Shown in pieces: positions 10,146-19,108 of a DNA stretch of 64,000 nucleotides. The position numbers were made by a program, and so were the translations under genes. Within the stretch, counting starts at the first letter, position 1; every line of letters begins with the position of its first letter. The notes under the pieces were generated by a model that was not told the origin of the DNA, made no database searches, and was given only the letters and a program-made list of their open reading frames with translations. The stretch is taken from assembly GCA_041684965.1 (NCBI GenBank), contig JAWLGR010000004.1:62001-126000 (forward strand), read 5' to 3'. This DNA comes from Mariniphaga sp041684965 (GTDB lineage Bacteria; Bacteroidota; Bacteroidia; Bacteroidales; Prolixibacteraceae).

Positions 10146-10860
10146 TTAGTGATAGTTTTTTACGAGCACCTCATCCATCTCACCACGCTCAGATCCATTG
10201 GAGTTCACTGCACGGTCTGCCTATACAGTAATCAGCTTATAATCTCTGTATTGGTTTCTTATTAAAGGTGCAGATTAATTGGACAACAAAAATTTTATCC
10301 CTCTTGGATGCAACACGTCACATGCTTCCCGTAAGCGTATCTGGTCTGATATGTTCCATCCCCGCTATACGGATCCCGTAAAGCTGGGACTTTCAGAAAT
10401 TGGATGTTATGGAGGGTCAAGGTAAACAAACGATTTTTCATCAGCCTGACTGAGCACCTGTACGTAATCATCATTTCAATTGAGGATGTTGCCGGAATTA
10501 AGATACCGGCTAACTGCTTTTATTGTGGACTCATTAACTATATTGGGATTCCTGTAACGCCCAAAAGACACATTAAATTCACCTGCATTGATAACCCGGG
10601 ACAGGCCATTAAAACAGGTTTTATTTAAATAAGTCACCCTTGAAGCCTGCTGAACGGGTGTCAGGTGTTTAAACACATCTGTCCGGTCCAGCAATCGGAT
10701 TTCATTGTATTACTGTGATTCAGAAAACATGTTTTTTAAGATTGGAAATAAGCTCCCCTGGATAATTTTTTTTATAACCTGGTAAACAATTAACAAAAAC
10801 AATAAAAGCAAATAAAAAAGCTGTCGAACCACCAGGTCTGATACCGGGTGATGTAAGTAT
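10146..10860 (-). pseudogene. dam-like: Decayed DNA adenine methylase (Dam, D12 class)
   Basis: Reading the minus strand through stop codons gives the C-terminal two thirds of a Dam methylase in a single frame: LNKTCFNGLSRV, GEFNVSFGRYRNPNIV, FVYLDPP (catalytic DPPY), SDQIRLREACDVL and finally RAVNSNGSERGEMDEVLVKNY with a natural stop at 10146. The frame is broken by TGA at 10476, TAA at 10407 (replacing the Tyr of DPPY), TAG at 10365, TAA at 10275 and TAG at 10221, plus TAA at 10710. Further upstream a frame change leads to a match to the YQVIKNNPEELI region; the N-terminal SAM motif is not clear, so the right edge is approximate. The family methylates GATC adenine. No restriction enzyme is nearby. 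It cannot make an active enzyme. Confidence 0.85.
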
Positions 10861-10985
10861 ACTCTCCTTTAATCCTCCAGGAATTTATAAATCAATGCGG
10901 TAGGCAAGTTGAAATATATCCACAATAATTGCAAACAATAATCCTGCTACTATTGATGCCAGGAAAAACACACTCTCCGAAAGTC

Positions 10986-12266
10986 TTAAGAAACCTCTAT
11001 CCTGTCGAACCCTGTATATGGCACCAGAGCCTTTGGGATACGGATTCCATCATGGCTTTGGTTGTTTTCGAGCAGGGCAGCCACTATCCGGGGCAGGGCC
11101 AGGGCACTGCCGTTGAGGGTATGTGCCGGTTGCGGCTTTCGTGAATTTTCATCACGGTAACGAAGTTTCAGACGGTTAGCCTGGAACGATTCGAAGTTGG
11201 ATACCGAACTCACCTCGAGCCACATTCCCTGGGCTGCCGACCACACCTCGAAATCATATGTAAGTGCTGCAGTAAAGCCCATATCACCGCCACACAGTTT
11301 TAAAATACGGTATGGCAGTTCCAGTTTTTCAATCAGCCCGGCAACATGAGCTACCATCTCTTCCAAAATTTCATAGGATTTTTGAGGATGGGCAATCTGT
11401 ACAATTTCCACCTTATCAAACTGGTGAAGACGGTTAAGTCCACGCACCTCCTTGCCATAGGAGCCGGCTTCACGGCGGAAACAGGCACTATAAGCTGTAT
11501 TTTTCATCGGAAGCTCCCCGGAATCAAGAATTACATCGCGGTAAAGGTTGGTTACCGGTACTTCGGCTGTAGGAATCAGGTAAAGATTATCAGCTGTAAT
11601 ATGGTACATTTGGCCTTCCTTGTCGGGCAACTGACCGGTCCCATATGCCGAATCGTCATTTACAACCAGGGGGGGCTGGACTTCTTCATAACCAGCCCTG
11701 CGGTTTTCATCCAGAAAAAAATTAATAAGTGCACGCTGCAGTTGAGAACCTTTCCCAAGGTATACCGGGAAGCCTGCACCGGTAATTTTTACACCCAATT
11801 CAAAGTCGATGAGCCTGAATTTTTGTGCCAGTTCCCAATGGGGAAGTGCATTTTTATCCAGATCAGGAATTATTCCCCACTCAGAAATCACTTCGTTGTC
11901 TTCGGCACCATTGCCTTCAGGCACCGAAGTGTGGGGAAGGTTCGGAAGCAATACCTGCAGTTCAGCAACCTTCTTTTCTATTTCGTCATACTTCCCGTCC
12001 AGCTGCTTTATCGTATCTTTCAGCTCCGAAGTGCGTGTTTTAGCCAATTCTGCTTTTTCTTTTTTGCCTTCCCTTAAAAGTATACCTATTTCTTTTGAGA
12101 TGCGGTTCATTTCAGCTTTAGCCTGTTCAGCTTTTTGCTGTGTTTCGTTTTTCTGCAGGTAATAACCAACAATCTTTTCTACAATATCTTTAGCATTGAA
12201 ATTTCTTCTTTTCAGTTTTTCAATTACCAGCTGCGGGTTTTCCTGGATATATTTCAGGTTGAGCAT
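10986..12266 (-). CDS. serS: Serine--tRNA ligase
   Basis: 426 residues, normal for bacterial SerRS. The N-terminal tRNA-binding coiled coil spans about 30-105 (Lys/Glu-rich). The class II core includes TAEVPVTNLYRD, motif 2 in FRREAGSYGKEVRGLNRLHQF and motif 3 in NGSALALPRIVAALLEN. It charges tRNA-Ser (and tRNA-Sec) with serine in the cytoplasm. The start ATG 12266 begins the canonical MLNLKYIQENP. Motif 3 has ALALPR where many homologues have GLAVGR, a common variation. Confidence 0.97.
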   Translation of the reverse strand: MLNLKYIQENPQLVIEKLKRRNFNAKDIVEKIVGYYLQKNETQQKAEQAKAEMNRISKEIGILLREGKKEKAELAKTRTSELKDTIKQLDGKYDEIEKKVAELQVLLPNLPHTSVPEGNGAEDNEVISEWGIIPDLDKNALPHWELAQKFRLIDFELGVKITGAGFPVYLGKGSQLQRALINFFLDENRRAGYEEVQPPLVVNDDSAYGTGQLPDKEGQMYHITADNLYLIPTAEVPVTNLYRDVILDSGELPMKNTAYSACFRREAGSYGKEVRGLNRLHQFDKVEIVQIAHPQKSYEILEEMVAHVAGLIEKLELPYRILKLCGGDMGFTAALTYDFEVWSAAQGMWLEVSSVSNFESFQANRLKLRYRDENSRKPQPAHTLNGSALALPRIVAALLENNQSHDGIRIPKALVPYTGFDRIEVS

Positions 12267-12289
12267 GACTTTAATTTTATATAAAAATG

Positions 12290-12297
12290 CAAATTTA
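12290..12297 (-). promoter_or_regulatory. Bacteroidota -7 box upstream of serS
   Basis: The minus strand reads TAAATTTG, a full match to TAnnTTTG, 23 bp upstream of the serS start. No good -33 TTG was seen. Confidence 0.5.
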
Positions 12298-12608
12298 ATA
12301 AATGAAACGGCACTACCTCAGAATGAGAATCATGAAATGGGAAGCGGATAGCAAAAGATTAACCTGAGAAAGCAAAGAAGGCACACCATCCATTATATAC
12401 TAATGTTTTAGAATCCGGTAAAGTGCACTTTTTTACAATTAGCAGGCTAACCATCTTCGATGGTTTAACTGCAATAAAATTACTGTGATTTTTTGCTTTC
12501 CTGCCGCTCTTTCAGGTGCCGGCAGCCTGCCTGTTCACGCGCTGTATTTCTCCCGCTCAAATAGAACAGGTTTTTACAGAACAACTGCTTAAAGTTTGAA
12601 TACAGTGC
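12298..12608. other. Intergenic region without a recognisable gene
   Basis: About 310 bp between the serS promoter and the terminator of the next minus-strand gene. AT-rich, with no coding pattern and no structure I can support. Confidence 0.4.
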
Positions 12609-12643
12609 AAAAAAAAACCTTCCCTGTAATTAAACAAGGAAGG
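12609..12643 (-). terminator. Rho-independent terminator of the low-complexity protein gene
   Basis: On the minus strand the stem CCTTCC-T-TGT pairs with ACA-G-GGAAGG around a TTAATT loop, followed by nine T. It lies 55 bp past the stop of the gene at 12698-14233. Confidence 0.85.
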
Positions 12644-12697
12644 CAATAATGAATTCAACTTATATATTTATTCAGTCAGTAGTCACCTATTCTTTTT

Positions 12698-14233
12698 TTA
12701 CCTGCGCCGTGAACTTCTGGTTGATTCGGTTCTATTACCAGACTGAGAGGGAGACACTGCAGAAGACCGGTTGCTGGTCCTGGGTGAACTTACTACTGCC
12801 TTTGCCGGGCGGGTCGATGAACGTGCAGGTGCAGCCTTAGGCACTGATTGTGATTTTGTCACACTCCTGCCGGATACATTTGCAGCAGGCCTTTGGGTTG
12901 CTGGTTGCCTAACCGTCGGAGTAGCTGTTCTGCCAGAACTGTTAACGGAAGGTTTCAGTGAACTGTTCTTATTGACAGCAGGGGCAGGCGTTCTTTTTAC
13001 CTCAGAAGTTGCTGCCGGTTTACGTACACTATTGGTACTCCTTTCAACAGAAGGCCTTGCAGCCGTTCCCGCAGATGATGCTGGTGCTGAACTCCGGACC
13101 GATGGTGCTGCATTGCCCGATGACGAAGTTCTACTGTTTCTGTCTGATGCTATCGTAGCAGACTTGCGTTGTGTTTCAGTACCCTGTATCACCCTGTCGG
13201 TGCCGGAAGATGACCTGCGACTGGTAGTTGCTTGCGGCTGAGCTGCAGAGGTATTCCTTCCTGTGGCGACCGAAGAAGACCTCCTTTCAGAAGCCGAAGC
13301 AGAAACACCGGCTGATTTATTCACAGCAGTTGAACCCGAAGTTCTGACTCTCGCCGAAGTTGTTGCCGAGCTGCGTGTTGGGTTTGTGCGTGCATACAGC
13401 CTTTCCCCTTCACTTTTCAAATCAGGCCTGGTATAAGTATTCCTGTAGGTGCCTTTATTTATATTTACAACAACTGTTGGTGAATAGGTCCTTACTCTGG
13501 TATAATATACTGTTTTATAATGCGGATGCCTGTGTTGATGCCAGGGGCGGTAATATGCATAATAATGGTTATGCCAGTGATAATGATATCCGTAATAGGT
13601 ATGCCAGTAAAACGGCCTCCAGGGATTCCAGTATGCCGGATAGTATCCCCAATTCCATGAGGAACGCCATACAACATAAGAAGGACGATAAATATATGCA
13701 ATTACAGGCCATGAAGCAACTTCATAAGTGGTAGTCGAAACTACTCTTACCTTTTGATTACGGACAGGAGTTCCAATGTACCCCGGATTGGGAGTTTCTA
13801 CTCCTTCAGCATATATGGGTTCAATGATGTAATTCTTTCCGTACAATGCCTCATCGCCAACCAGTTGTATTTGTACTGATTCATCGCGGAACCTTTGTAC
13901 AGTGAAAACAGCAACATCCTGAGTTTCGTTTTTTCCAAGAGCGGCACGTACTACTATAGTATGCACATTGCCATCAGCATAATCCACCACCATAAGGTAA
14001 TCGACCAGATTGTCTCCGTTCAGATCAAGATTGTTTACCCTGGAATTTTCGTCGTTCAGTTTTCTTTCAAACCCTTCAAGAGTTTCTGATTCCTGAAACA
14101 GTTTCATTACGGCATAGAGGTTAAGATTGTCACCCGGCAGTCCCAGATACTCTTCCGGAAACTCCTGTGCCCTGGCTATGCTCCAGCCCGCTACCAGCAG
14201 TGAGATGACGAATGTGAATACTAACTTTTTCAT
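12698..14233 (-). CDS. Secreted protein with aromatic/His-rich middle and Ser/Thr/Arg-rich low-complexity tail
   Basis: 511 residues. A signal peptide (1-22, ending ARAQ) is followed by a globular part (about 23-160) that contains DLNGDNLVDYLMVVDYADGN, an Asp/Asn-rich segment that could bind Ca2+. A Tyr/Trp/His-rich stretch (about 190-250, with WNWGYYPAYWNPW and repeated HYHWHNHYY) follows. The last 230 residues are almost only Ser, Thr, Ala, Arg, Pro and Asn. I do not recognise a named family beyond similar exported YXW/His-rich proteins in Bacteroidota. The tail suggests an extended, basic surface or periplasmic segment. It is a single gene with its own terminator. Opposite-strand ORFs here are shadows of the repetitive codons. 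Confidence 0.8.
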   Translation of the reverse strand: MKKLVFTFVISLLVAGWSIARAQEFPEEYLGLPGDNLNLYAVMKLFQESETLEGFERKLNDENSRVNNLDLNGDNLVDYLMVVDYADGNVHTIVVRAALGKNETQDVAVFTVQRFRDESVQIQLVGDEALYGKNYIIEPIYAEGVETPNPGYIGTPVRNQKVRVVSTTTYEVASWPVIAYIYRPSYVVWRSSWNWGYYPAYWNPWRPFYWHTYYGYHYHWHNHYYAYYRPWHQHRHPHYKTVYYTRVRTYSPTVVVNINKGTYRNTYTRPDLKSEGERLYARTNPTRSSATTSARVRTSGSTAVNKSAGVSASASERRSSSVATGRNTSAAQPQATTSRRSSSGTDRVIQGTETQRKSATIASDRNSRTSSSGNAAPSVRSSAPASSAGTAARPSVERSTNSVRKPAATSEVKRTPAPAVNKNSSLKPSVNSSGRTATPTVRQPATQRPAANVSGRSVTKSQSVPKAAPARSSTRPAKAVVSSPRTSNRSSAVSPSQSGNRTESTRSSRRR

Positions 14234-14520
14234 GACGTAAATATTAAAGAATGAATACTTTTTTCGTTAATATGCAAAAGTTATACCACTATTTTATTTA
14301 AAATAAAAAGTATTATAAATCAATTAATTACAGATAACGATTAAAACTTATGATTGATTTAAAAGATAAAAATAATTTAATTGTAATTCATGCTCTGTTT
14401 TCACACGTTTGAGATACCTGCAAGTAATCTTTTTTAGTTGAAAATGGCTAATAAATTTTTGCTACCCCAGAGGACTTCTCGTGAAATATACATTGGATAA
14501 GATTGATTTTTCTGAGGGGG

Positions 14521-14773
14521 ATTTCCGTTGGATTTATTCAGCGGTTTAAGTTGCCAGGATTGGAGAAGTCTCCAGCCTCATTTCACTTTTTTCTTTTCCT
14601 ATTGATGAGCAGGATAAGAATCCTGAAAGTCCAATTAAAAAATGAATATAGATGAGAAGAAAGCCCCTCACCAGGGTTATGCCTGTAATATGATGGCTGA
14701 CGCCAACGGCAATTTCTGTTGGATTTTTCTAATGGTTTTAGTTAGCAGGGACGAAGAGAAGGCTTTAGCCCCA
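14521..14773. repeat. Two diverged direct copies of a ~60-bp intergenic repeat
   Basis: Copy A at 14521-14580 and copy B at 14711-14773 share the order ATTTCyGTTGGATTTwTTC, then GGTTTwAGTT, CAGG and an AGAAG-CT-AGCC end. The 3' halves (GGCTTTAGCC in B) could fold. There is no gene in 14234-14793; the region otherwise holds nothing I can support. Confidence 0.5.
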
Positions 14774-14793
14774 CATTATTATTTTATATTACG

Positions 14794-14828
14794 AAAAAAG
14801 GACGTGTTGAAACTTTACACGTCCTTTT
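14794..14828 (-). terminator. Terminator of the sdhCAB operon
   Basis: A perfect 8-bp stem GGACGTGT/ACACGTCC is flanked by A6 on one side and T4 on the other, so it can work on both strands. It is 38 bp past the sdhB stop. Confidence 0.88.
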
Positions 14829-14865
14829 GAAAAAATCATTCATTTATTTCGATATTTTTCAACTC

Positions 14866-15627
14866 TCATTCCGACATTTTTGCTGAAAGATATTCCCGGT
14901 TGAGCCGGGCAATGTGTGTAATGGAAATATTTTTAGGACATTCTACTTCACAGGCACGGGTGTTGGTGCAACCGCCAAAACCCAGTTCATCCATCTTAGC
15001 AACCATACTGCGGGCCCGTTTTTTAGCTTCTACCCTGCCCTGAGGAAGTTTGCCCAGATGAGACACTTTTGCTGCAACAAACAACATGGCTGAAGAGTTT
15101 TTACATGCAGCCACACAGGCTCCGCATCCAATACAAGAAGCTGCATCCATCGATTCCTCAACATCCTCATAGGATATCGGTATAGCATTCGCATCGGGTA
15201 CACCGCCTGTACCCACTGAGATAAATCCTCCGGCATGCAATATCTTTTCAAAGGCAGTACGATCAACCACCAAGTCTTTTATTACCGGAAAGGATGCTGC
15301 CCTCCAGGGTTCCACAATAATGGTTTCCCCATCTTTAAACTTCCGCATGTGCAGCTGGCAGGTGGTAATGTCTTCATCCGGACCGTGGGCCCTGCCGTTA
15401 ATAAACAAGCTGCAGGTACCGCAGATCCCTTCACGGCAATCGTGGTCGAATGCTACTGGATCCTTGTCTTCCAAAATCAGCATGGTGTTCAGTATATCCA
15501 TCATCTCGAGAAATGAAGAACCACCAGAAATATTTTCTATTGTATACGTCTCGAAACGGCCCTTATCGGATGCATTATTTTGCCGCCAAACCTTTATATT
15601 GAGTTTTTTAAGAATCTTATCAGCCAT
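14866..15627 (-). CDS. sdhB: Succinate dehydrogenase/fumarate reductase iron-sulfur subunit
   Basis: 253 residues. It carries the 2Fe-2S ligands in CREGICGTCS plus a later Cys, and the 4Fe-4S/3Fe-4S cysteines in CIGCGACVAACKN and CTNTRACEVECPKN. It passes electrons between the flavoprotein SdhA and the membrane cytochrome b. It is the last gene of the sdhCAB order, 48 bp after sdhA, and is followed by a strong terminator. The sequence is of the Bacteroidota type B enzyme (one cytochrome subunit), which can act as succinate dehydrogenase or quinol:fumarate reductase. Confidence 0.97.
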   Translation of the reverse strand: MADKILKKLNIKVWRQNNASDKGRFETYTIENISGGSSFLEMMDILNTMLILEDKDPVAFDHDCREGICGTCSLFINGRAHGPDEDITTCQLHMRKFKDGETIIVEPWRAASFPVIKDLVVDRTAFEKILHAGGFISVGTGGVPDANAIPISYEDVEESMDAASCIGCGACVAACKNSSAMLFVAAKVSHLGKLPQGRVEAKKRARSMVAKMDELGFGGCTNTRACEVECPKNISITHIARLNREYLSAKMSE

Positions 15628-15675
15628 ATCCTATAAATTAGATGTGCATAATTTTTTTCATAACCGGAACTCTAT

Positions 15676-17616
15676 TTACTTATAGCTTCTTTGGGTAAGT
15701 TTAACATTTTCAAATACCAAATCTTCCTTGTGCAGCACCGGGACCTGCCCTTCGCCCGTATACTCCCAGCAGGATACATAAGTAAAGTTCTCATCGTCGC
15801 GTTTGGCCTCGCCATCTTCAGTAACCGATTCTTCCCTGAAATGCCCCCCGCATGATTCATTCCGGTCAAGGGCATCGCGTGCCATCAGTTCACCAATATC
15901 AAAGAAATCCGCTACCCTCCCTGCTTTCTCAAGTTCCGGGTTCAGATTATTAATTTCACCTGTAATTTTTACATCTCTCCAAAACTCCTCACGAATCTCT
16001 TTAATCAGTTCTATAGCCTTTTTCAAACCTTCGGCATTGCGCGACATACCAACATAGTCCCACATAATCTGGCCCAGCCTTTTATAAAAATAATCAACCG
16101 GCTGGGAACCTTTTATGGAAAACAGTTTTTCAATCCGTTGTGTGACTTCCTTTTCTGCCTGCTCAAATTCTGGTGCTCCGGTATCAATTTTTGGTACAAG
16201 AATTTCATCGGCCAGATAATCACCAATTGTATAAGGTAACACAAAATAGCCATCTGCCAAACCTTGCATCAGTGCTGAAGCACCCAGTCTGTTCGCTCCG
16301 TGATCAGAAAAATTGGCCTCACCAATTGAATACAATCCCGGAACAGTTGTCATCAGGTTGTAATCGACCCAATTACCACCCATCGAATAGTGAATCGCCG
16401 GGTAGATCATCATCGGTTCCTTGTACGGGTCAACATCGGTAATTTTCTCATACATCTGAAAAAGGTTTCCATAGCGTGCTTCAATAACCTTTTTTCCGAG
16501 CCGCTGGATGGAATATTTAAAATCGAGGTATACGGCTTTACCTTCTGCATTAACCCCAAAACCGGCATCACAACGTTCTTTGGAAGCCCTTGAAGCCACA
16601 TCGCGCGGCACCAGGTTTCCATAAGAAGGATACCTTCGTTCAAGGTAGAAGTCACGTTCTTCTTCAGGTATATCATTAGGTCCGATTTCTCCTTTCCGCA
16701 ACTTTTCAGCCACCTCCTTATGTTTTGGAACCCAAACACGTCCATCGTTACGCAGTGATTCCGACATCAATGTAAGCTTCGACTGCTGGTCGCCATGAAC
16801 GGGGATACATGTAGGGTGAATCTGTACAAAACAGGGGTTGGAGAAATAGGCACCTTTCTTATAACATTGCCATGCTGCCGAACCATTACTTCCCATTGCA
16901 TTAGTTGACAAAAAGAAAACATTGCCGTAACCTCCGGAAGCTACAACAACAGCATGGGCACCAAAACGTTTTATTTTTCCTGTAATCAGGTCGCGGGCGA
17001 TGATCCCACGTGCTTTGCCATCAATCAGTACCACATCGAGCATCTCATGGCGTGAATACATCTCCACGGTTCCTGCCGCTATCTGCCGGTTCAAAGCCTG
17101 ATAGGCACCCAGCAGCAGCTGCTGCCCCGTTTGGCCCCGGGCATAGAACGTGCGGCTAACCAAAGCACCACCGAATGAGCGGTTGGCCAGTAGTCCGCCG
17201 TATTCCCGTCCAAAGGGAACACCCTGGGCAACACATTGGTCAATAATACTATTTGAAACTTCTGCAAGACGAAAAACATTCGCTTCACGTGACCTGTAAT
17301 CACCCCCTTTAATGGTATCAATAAAAAGTCTGTAGACCGAGTCGTTGTCGTTCTGATAATTCTTTGCAGCATTAATCCCGCCCTGTGCAGCAATGGAATG
17401 TGCGCGCCGCGGACTGTCCTGATAACAAAATGCCTTTACATTATACCCAAGCTCTGCCAGGGAGGCAGCAGCTGATGCCCCGCCTAAACCGGTTCCAACT
17501 ACAATAATCTCAAGCTTTCTTTTATTGGCCGGACTCACTACTTTGATGGCTGACTTATGCCTGTTCCACTTTTCAGCTAAGGCCCCCTGAGGTATCTTAG
17601 AATCTAATATGCTCAT
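15676..17616 (-). CDS. sdhA: Succinate dehydrogenase/fumarate reductase flavoprotein subunit
   Basis: 646 residues. The FAD-binding VGTGLGGASAAASLAELG is near the N-terminus, and HSIAAQGGINAAKNY contains the His that carries covalent FAD. Further family segments are GGALVSRTFYARGQTGQQ, SMGGNWVDYNLMTTVPGLYSIGEANFSDHGANRLG, and an Arg-rich active-site region. It oxidises succinate to fumarate or the reverse. It lies between sdhC and sdhB, 11 bp after sdhC. No missing motifs. Confidence 0.97.
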   Translation of the reverse strand: MSILDSKIPQGALAEKWNRHKSAIKVVSPANKRKLEIIVVGTGLGGASAAASLAELGYNVKAFCYQDSPRRAHSIAAQGGINAAKNYQNDNDSVYRLFIDTIKGGDYRSREANVFRLAEVSNSIIDQCVAQGVPFGREYGGLLANRSFGGALVSRTFYARGQTGQQLLLGAYQALNRQIAAGTVEMYSRHEMLDVVLIDGKARGIIARDLITGKIKRFGAHAVVVASGGYGNVFFLSTNAMGSNGSAAWQCYKKGAYFSNPCFVQIHPTCIPVHGDQQSKLTLMSESLRNDGRVWVPKHKEVAEKLRKGEIGPNDIPEEERDFYLERRYPSYGNLVPRDVASRASKERCDAGFGVNAEGKAVYLDFKYSIQRLGKKVIEARYGNLFQMYEKITDVDPYKEPMMIYPAIHYSMGGNWVDYNLMTTVPGLYSIGEANFSDHGANRLGASALMQGLADGYFVLPYTIGDYLADEILVPKIDTGAPEFEQAEKEVTQRIEKLFSIKGSQPVDYFYKRLGQIMWDYVGMSRNAEGLKKAIELIKEIREEFWRDVKITGEINNLNPELEKAGRVADFFDIGELMARDALDRNESCGGHFREESVTEDGEAKRDDENFTYVSCWEYTGEGQVPVLHKEDLVFENVKLTQRSYK

Positions 17617-17627
17617 AATGTAATCTT

Positions 17628-18308
17628 TTAAAACTTAATGAAGAAGTACAAGGGAATAACAGAAAAACCTACAGCAATGATTACCGCATAAACTTTCCCG
17701 ATGATCTGTAAGCGGTTCATCCAGTTATCATTGTTCCATCCCAATGTATGAAAGGCAGACCAAAACCCGTGTGAAAGATGAAAACCTAAAAGTATGGCAC
17801 TGATAATATAGAAAATATTGTAAGCAATACTGTATTTAAACAAGTCTGCTACGAGGGTATAGGAATCCTCCATATGAACCCCGTCAATGGTGACAGTATC
17901 CATTTCTTCAGGATTAAACCTTATAATCCAGTAAAAGTTGATGATGTGAATCACAAGAAAAACGAGAATAATACCCCCCAGTACCAGCATGTTTCGGGAC
18001 GACCATGAACTGGTGGCACTTTTATTGTTCTTATTGTATTTAACCGGCCGGGCTTTCCAGTTATTGTATTCCAAAACAAACGACCACACTATATGGACCA
18101 AAAATCCCAGGCCTAACAAAGGTTCTATTACCCTAATGGCCGGATTGGTGGCCATAAAATTGGCCGCTACATTATAAAGCTCACCACTGTCATCAAATAT
18201 CAGTAACAGATTCACAATTAAATGAACAGCCAGAAACAGAATCAGGAACAATCCTGAAACGCTCATAATAAATTTTTTCCCGACAGACGCATTAAAAAAC
18301 CCGCTCAT
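17628..18308 (-). CDS. sdhC: Succinate dehydrogenase/fumarate reductase cytochrome b subunit (type B)
   Basis: 226 residues from ATG 18308 (MSGFFNASVGKKFIMSVSGLF). Five hydrophobic helices with histidines for two hemes (in AVHLIVN, HIVWSFV, VIHIINFYW, FHLSHGFWSAFHTLG) mark a single-subunit diheme cytochrome b558. It anchors SdhAB in the inner membrane and exchanges electrons with menaquinone. A longer reading from a TTG at 18377 overlaps the promoter and is rejected. First gene of the operon. Confidence 0.94.
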   Translation of the reverse strand: MSGFFNASVGKKFIMSVSGLFLILFLAVHLIVNLLLIFDDSGELYNVAANFMATNPAIRVIEPLLGLGFLVHIVWSFVLEYNNWKARPVKYNKNNKSATSSWSSRNMLVLGGIILVFLVIHIINFYWIIRFNPEEMDTVTIDGVHMEDSYTLVADLFKYSIAYNIFYIISAILLGFHLSHGFWSAFHTLGWNNDNWMNRLQIIGKVYAVIIAVGFSVIPLYFFIKF

Positions 18309-18346
18309 AAAGTTTATTTTATGGTGTAGACATTTAAATTCCCACA

Positions 18347-18377
18347 CAAAAGTAGCTGAACCACTAATTATCCCCAA
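18347..18377 (-). promoter_or_regulatory. sdh operon promoter
   Basis: On the minus strand TTG (18375-18377) is followed by exactly 20 bp and TACTTTTG (18347-18354), the full Bacteroidota -33/-7 pattern. The -7 box ends 38 bp upstream of the sdhC start. Confidence 0.8.
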
Positions 18378-18556
18378 AAAGAAAAGCCTAATTTAACTAA
18401 TTTAAATTGTTTCTAAGATCGGTATTTTAATATTTGTTGGATGATCCACTTAAAATCTGATGTCCGCAAATTGTTTATTCCTTAATTGAAGCATGGAAAA
18501 TCAATGCAATTGTTTCATTTTAATTTCAATTTTTCCCTTTGATTGAACCAGAGTAA

Positions 18557-18651
18557 ATTCGTAATAAATTCGCAACAAACTCGCAACAAACTCGCAACAA
18601 ATTCGCGATTTATCGAATTTGTCGCGAATATATAGCGAATTTGTTTCGAAT
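18557..18651. repeat. Array of 11-bp iteron-like repeats with inverted copies
   Basis: Five head-to-tail 11-bp units at 18557, 18568, 18579, 18590 and 18601 follow the pattern A[T/C]TCGCAACAA, with the first and last diverged. Two copies in opposite direction (TTGTCGCGAAT at 18619-18629 and TTGTTTCGAAT at 18641-18651) follow. The period equals about one DNA turn. The rest of 18381-19108 shows no gene. Confidence 0.75.
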
Positions 18652-19108
18652 ATAAGATGAACCAATAATAAGCCAGCAAGGTAAAAATCAGTAATCTGAT
18701 GGTTAAAAAGAAAGGGTTCCTGGACGGAGGTGTATTAAGAAGTGCTTTAGGGGTGTAATCAGAAGCAGGCCTGCTTCAATTTCTTCATTCAAATTTCAAT
18801 CCAGCCATGGAACAGGCTTCTTTACCGGCGAGTTGTTAATGCTGAAACAGTGATGGCAATCAGGCAGAATAAATTCAGTATGCCGGAAATGAATGATGCG
18901 CAGGCAGAACAGCTGCAAATACGTACTTTAACCTGTAAGATACCCTGATGCAGGAAACAGGAGCCGGGATACAGAACTGCTCCGCCAGAGGTAATCAATG
19001 ATCAATCCTGCTTACCGGCTATAATCCGGTAAACAGTTACGACCGAAAACAATTGAGCACCCGGGGGTACTGCAATCACCAATTATTGAACTTACTTTCT
19101 GAACTCAT

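Noticed and set aside
10221..10478. Stop-codon reassignment (TAG read as Gln) in the Dam-like frame
   Set aside because: TAA and TGA also interrupt the same frame, one in place of the catalytic Tyr, and neighbouring genes use normal stops. Decay is simpler.
11346..12077. Opposite-strand ORF of 243 codons inside serS
   Set aside because: Lies fully within the well-supported serS gene and shows no protein family features.
12771..13241. Opposite-strand ORF of 156 codons
   Set aside because: It is the complement of the Ser/Thr/Arg-rich tail, where the codon pattern keeps the other strand open. No export signal or family match.
18557..18651. CRISPR array
   Set aside because: Units are 11 bp and contiguous, without spacers, and no cas genes are near.
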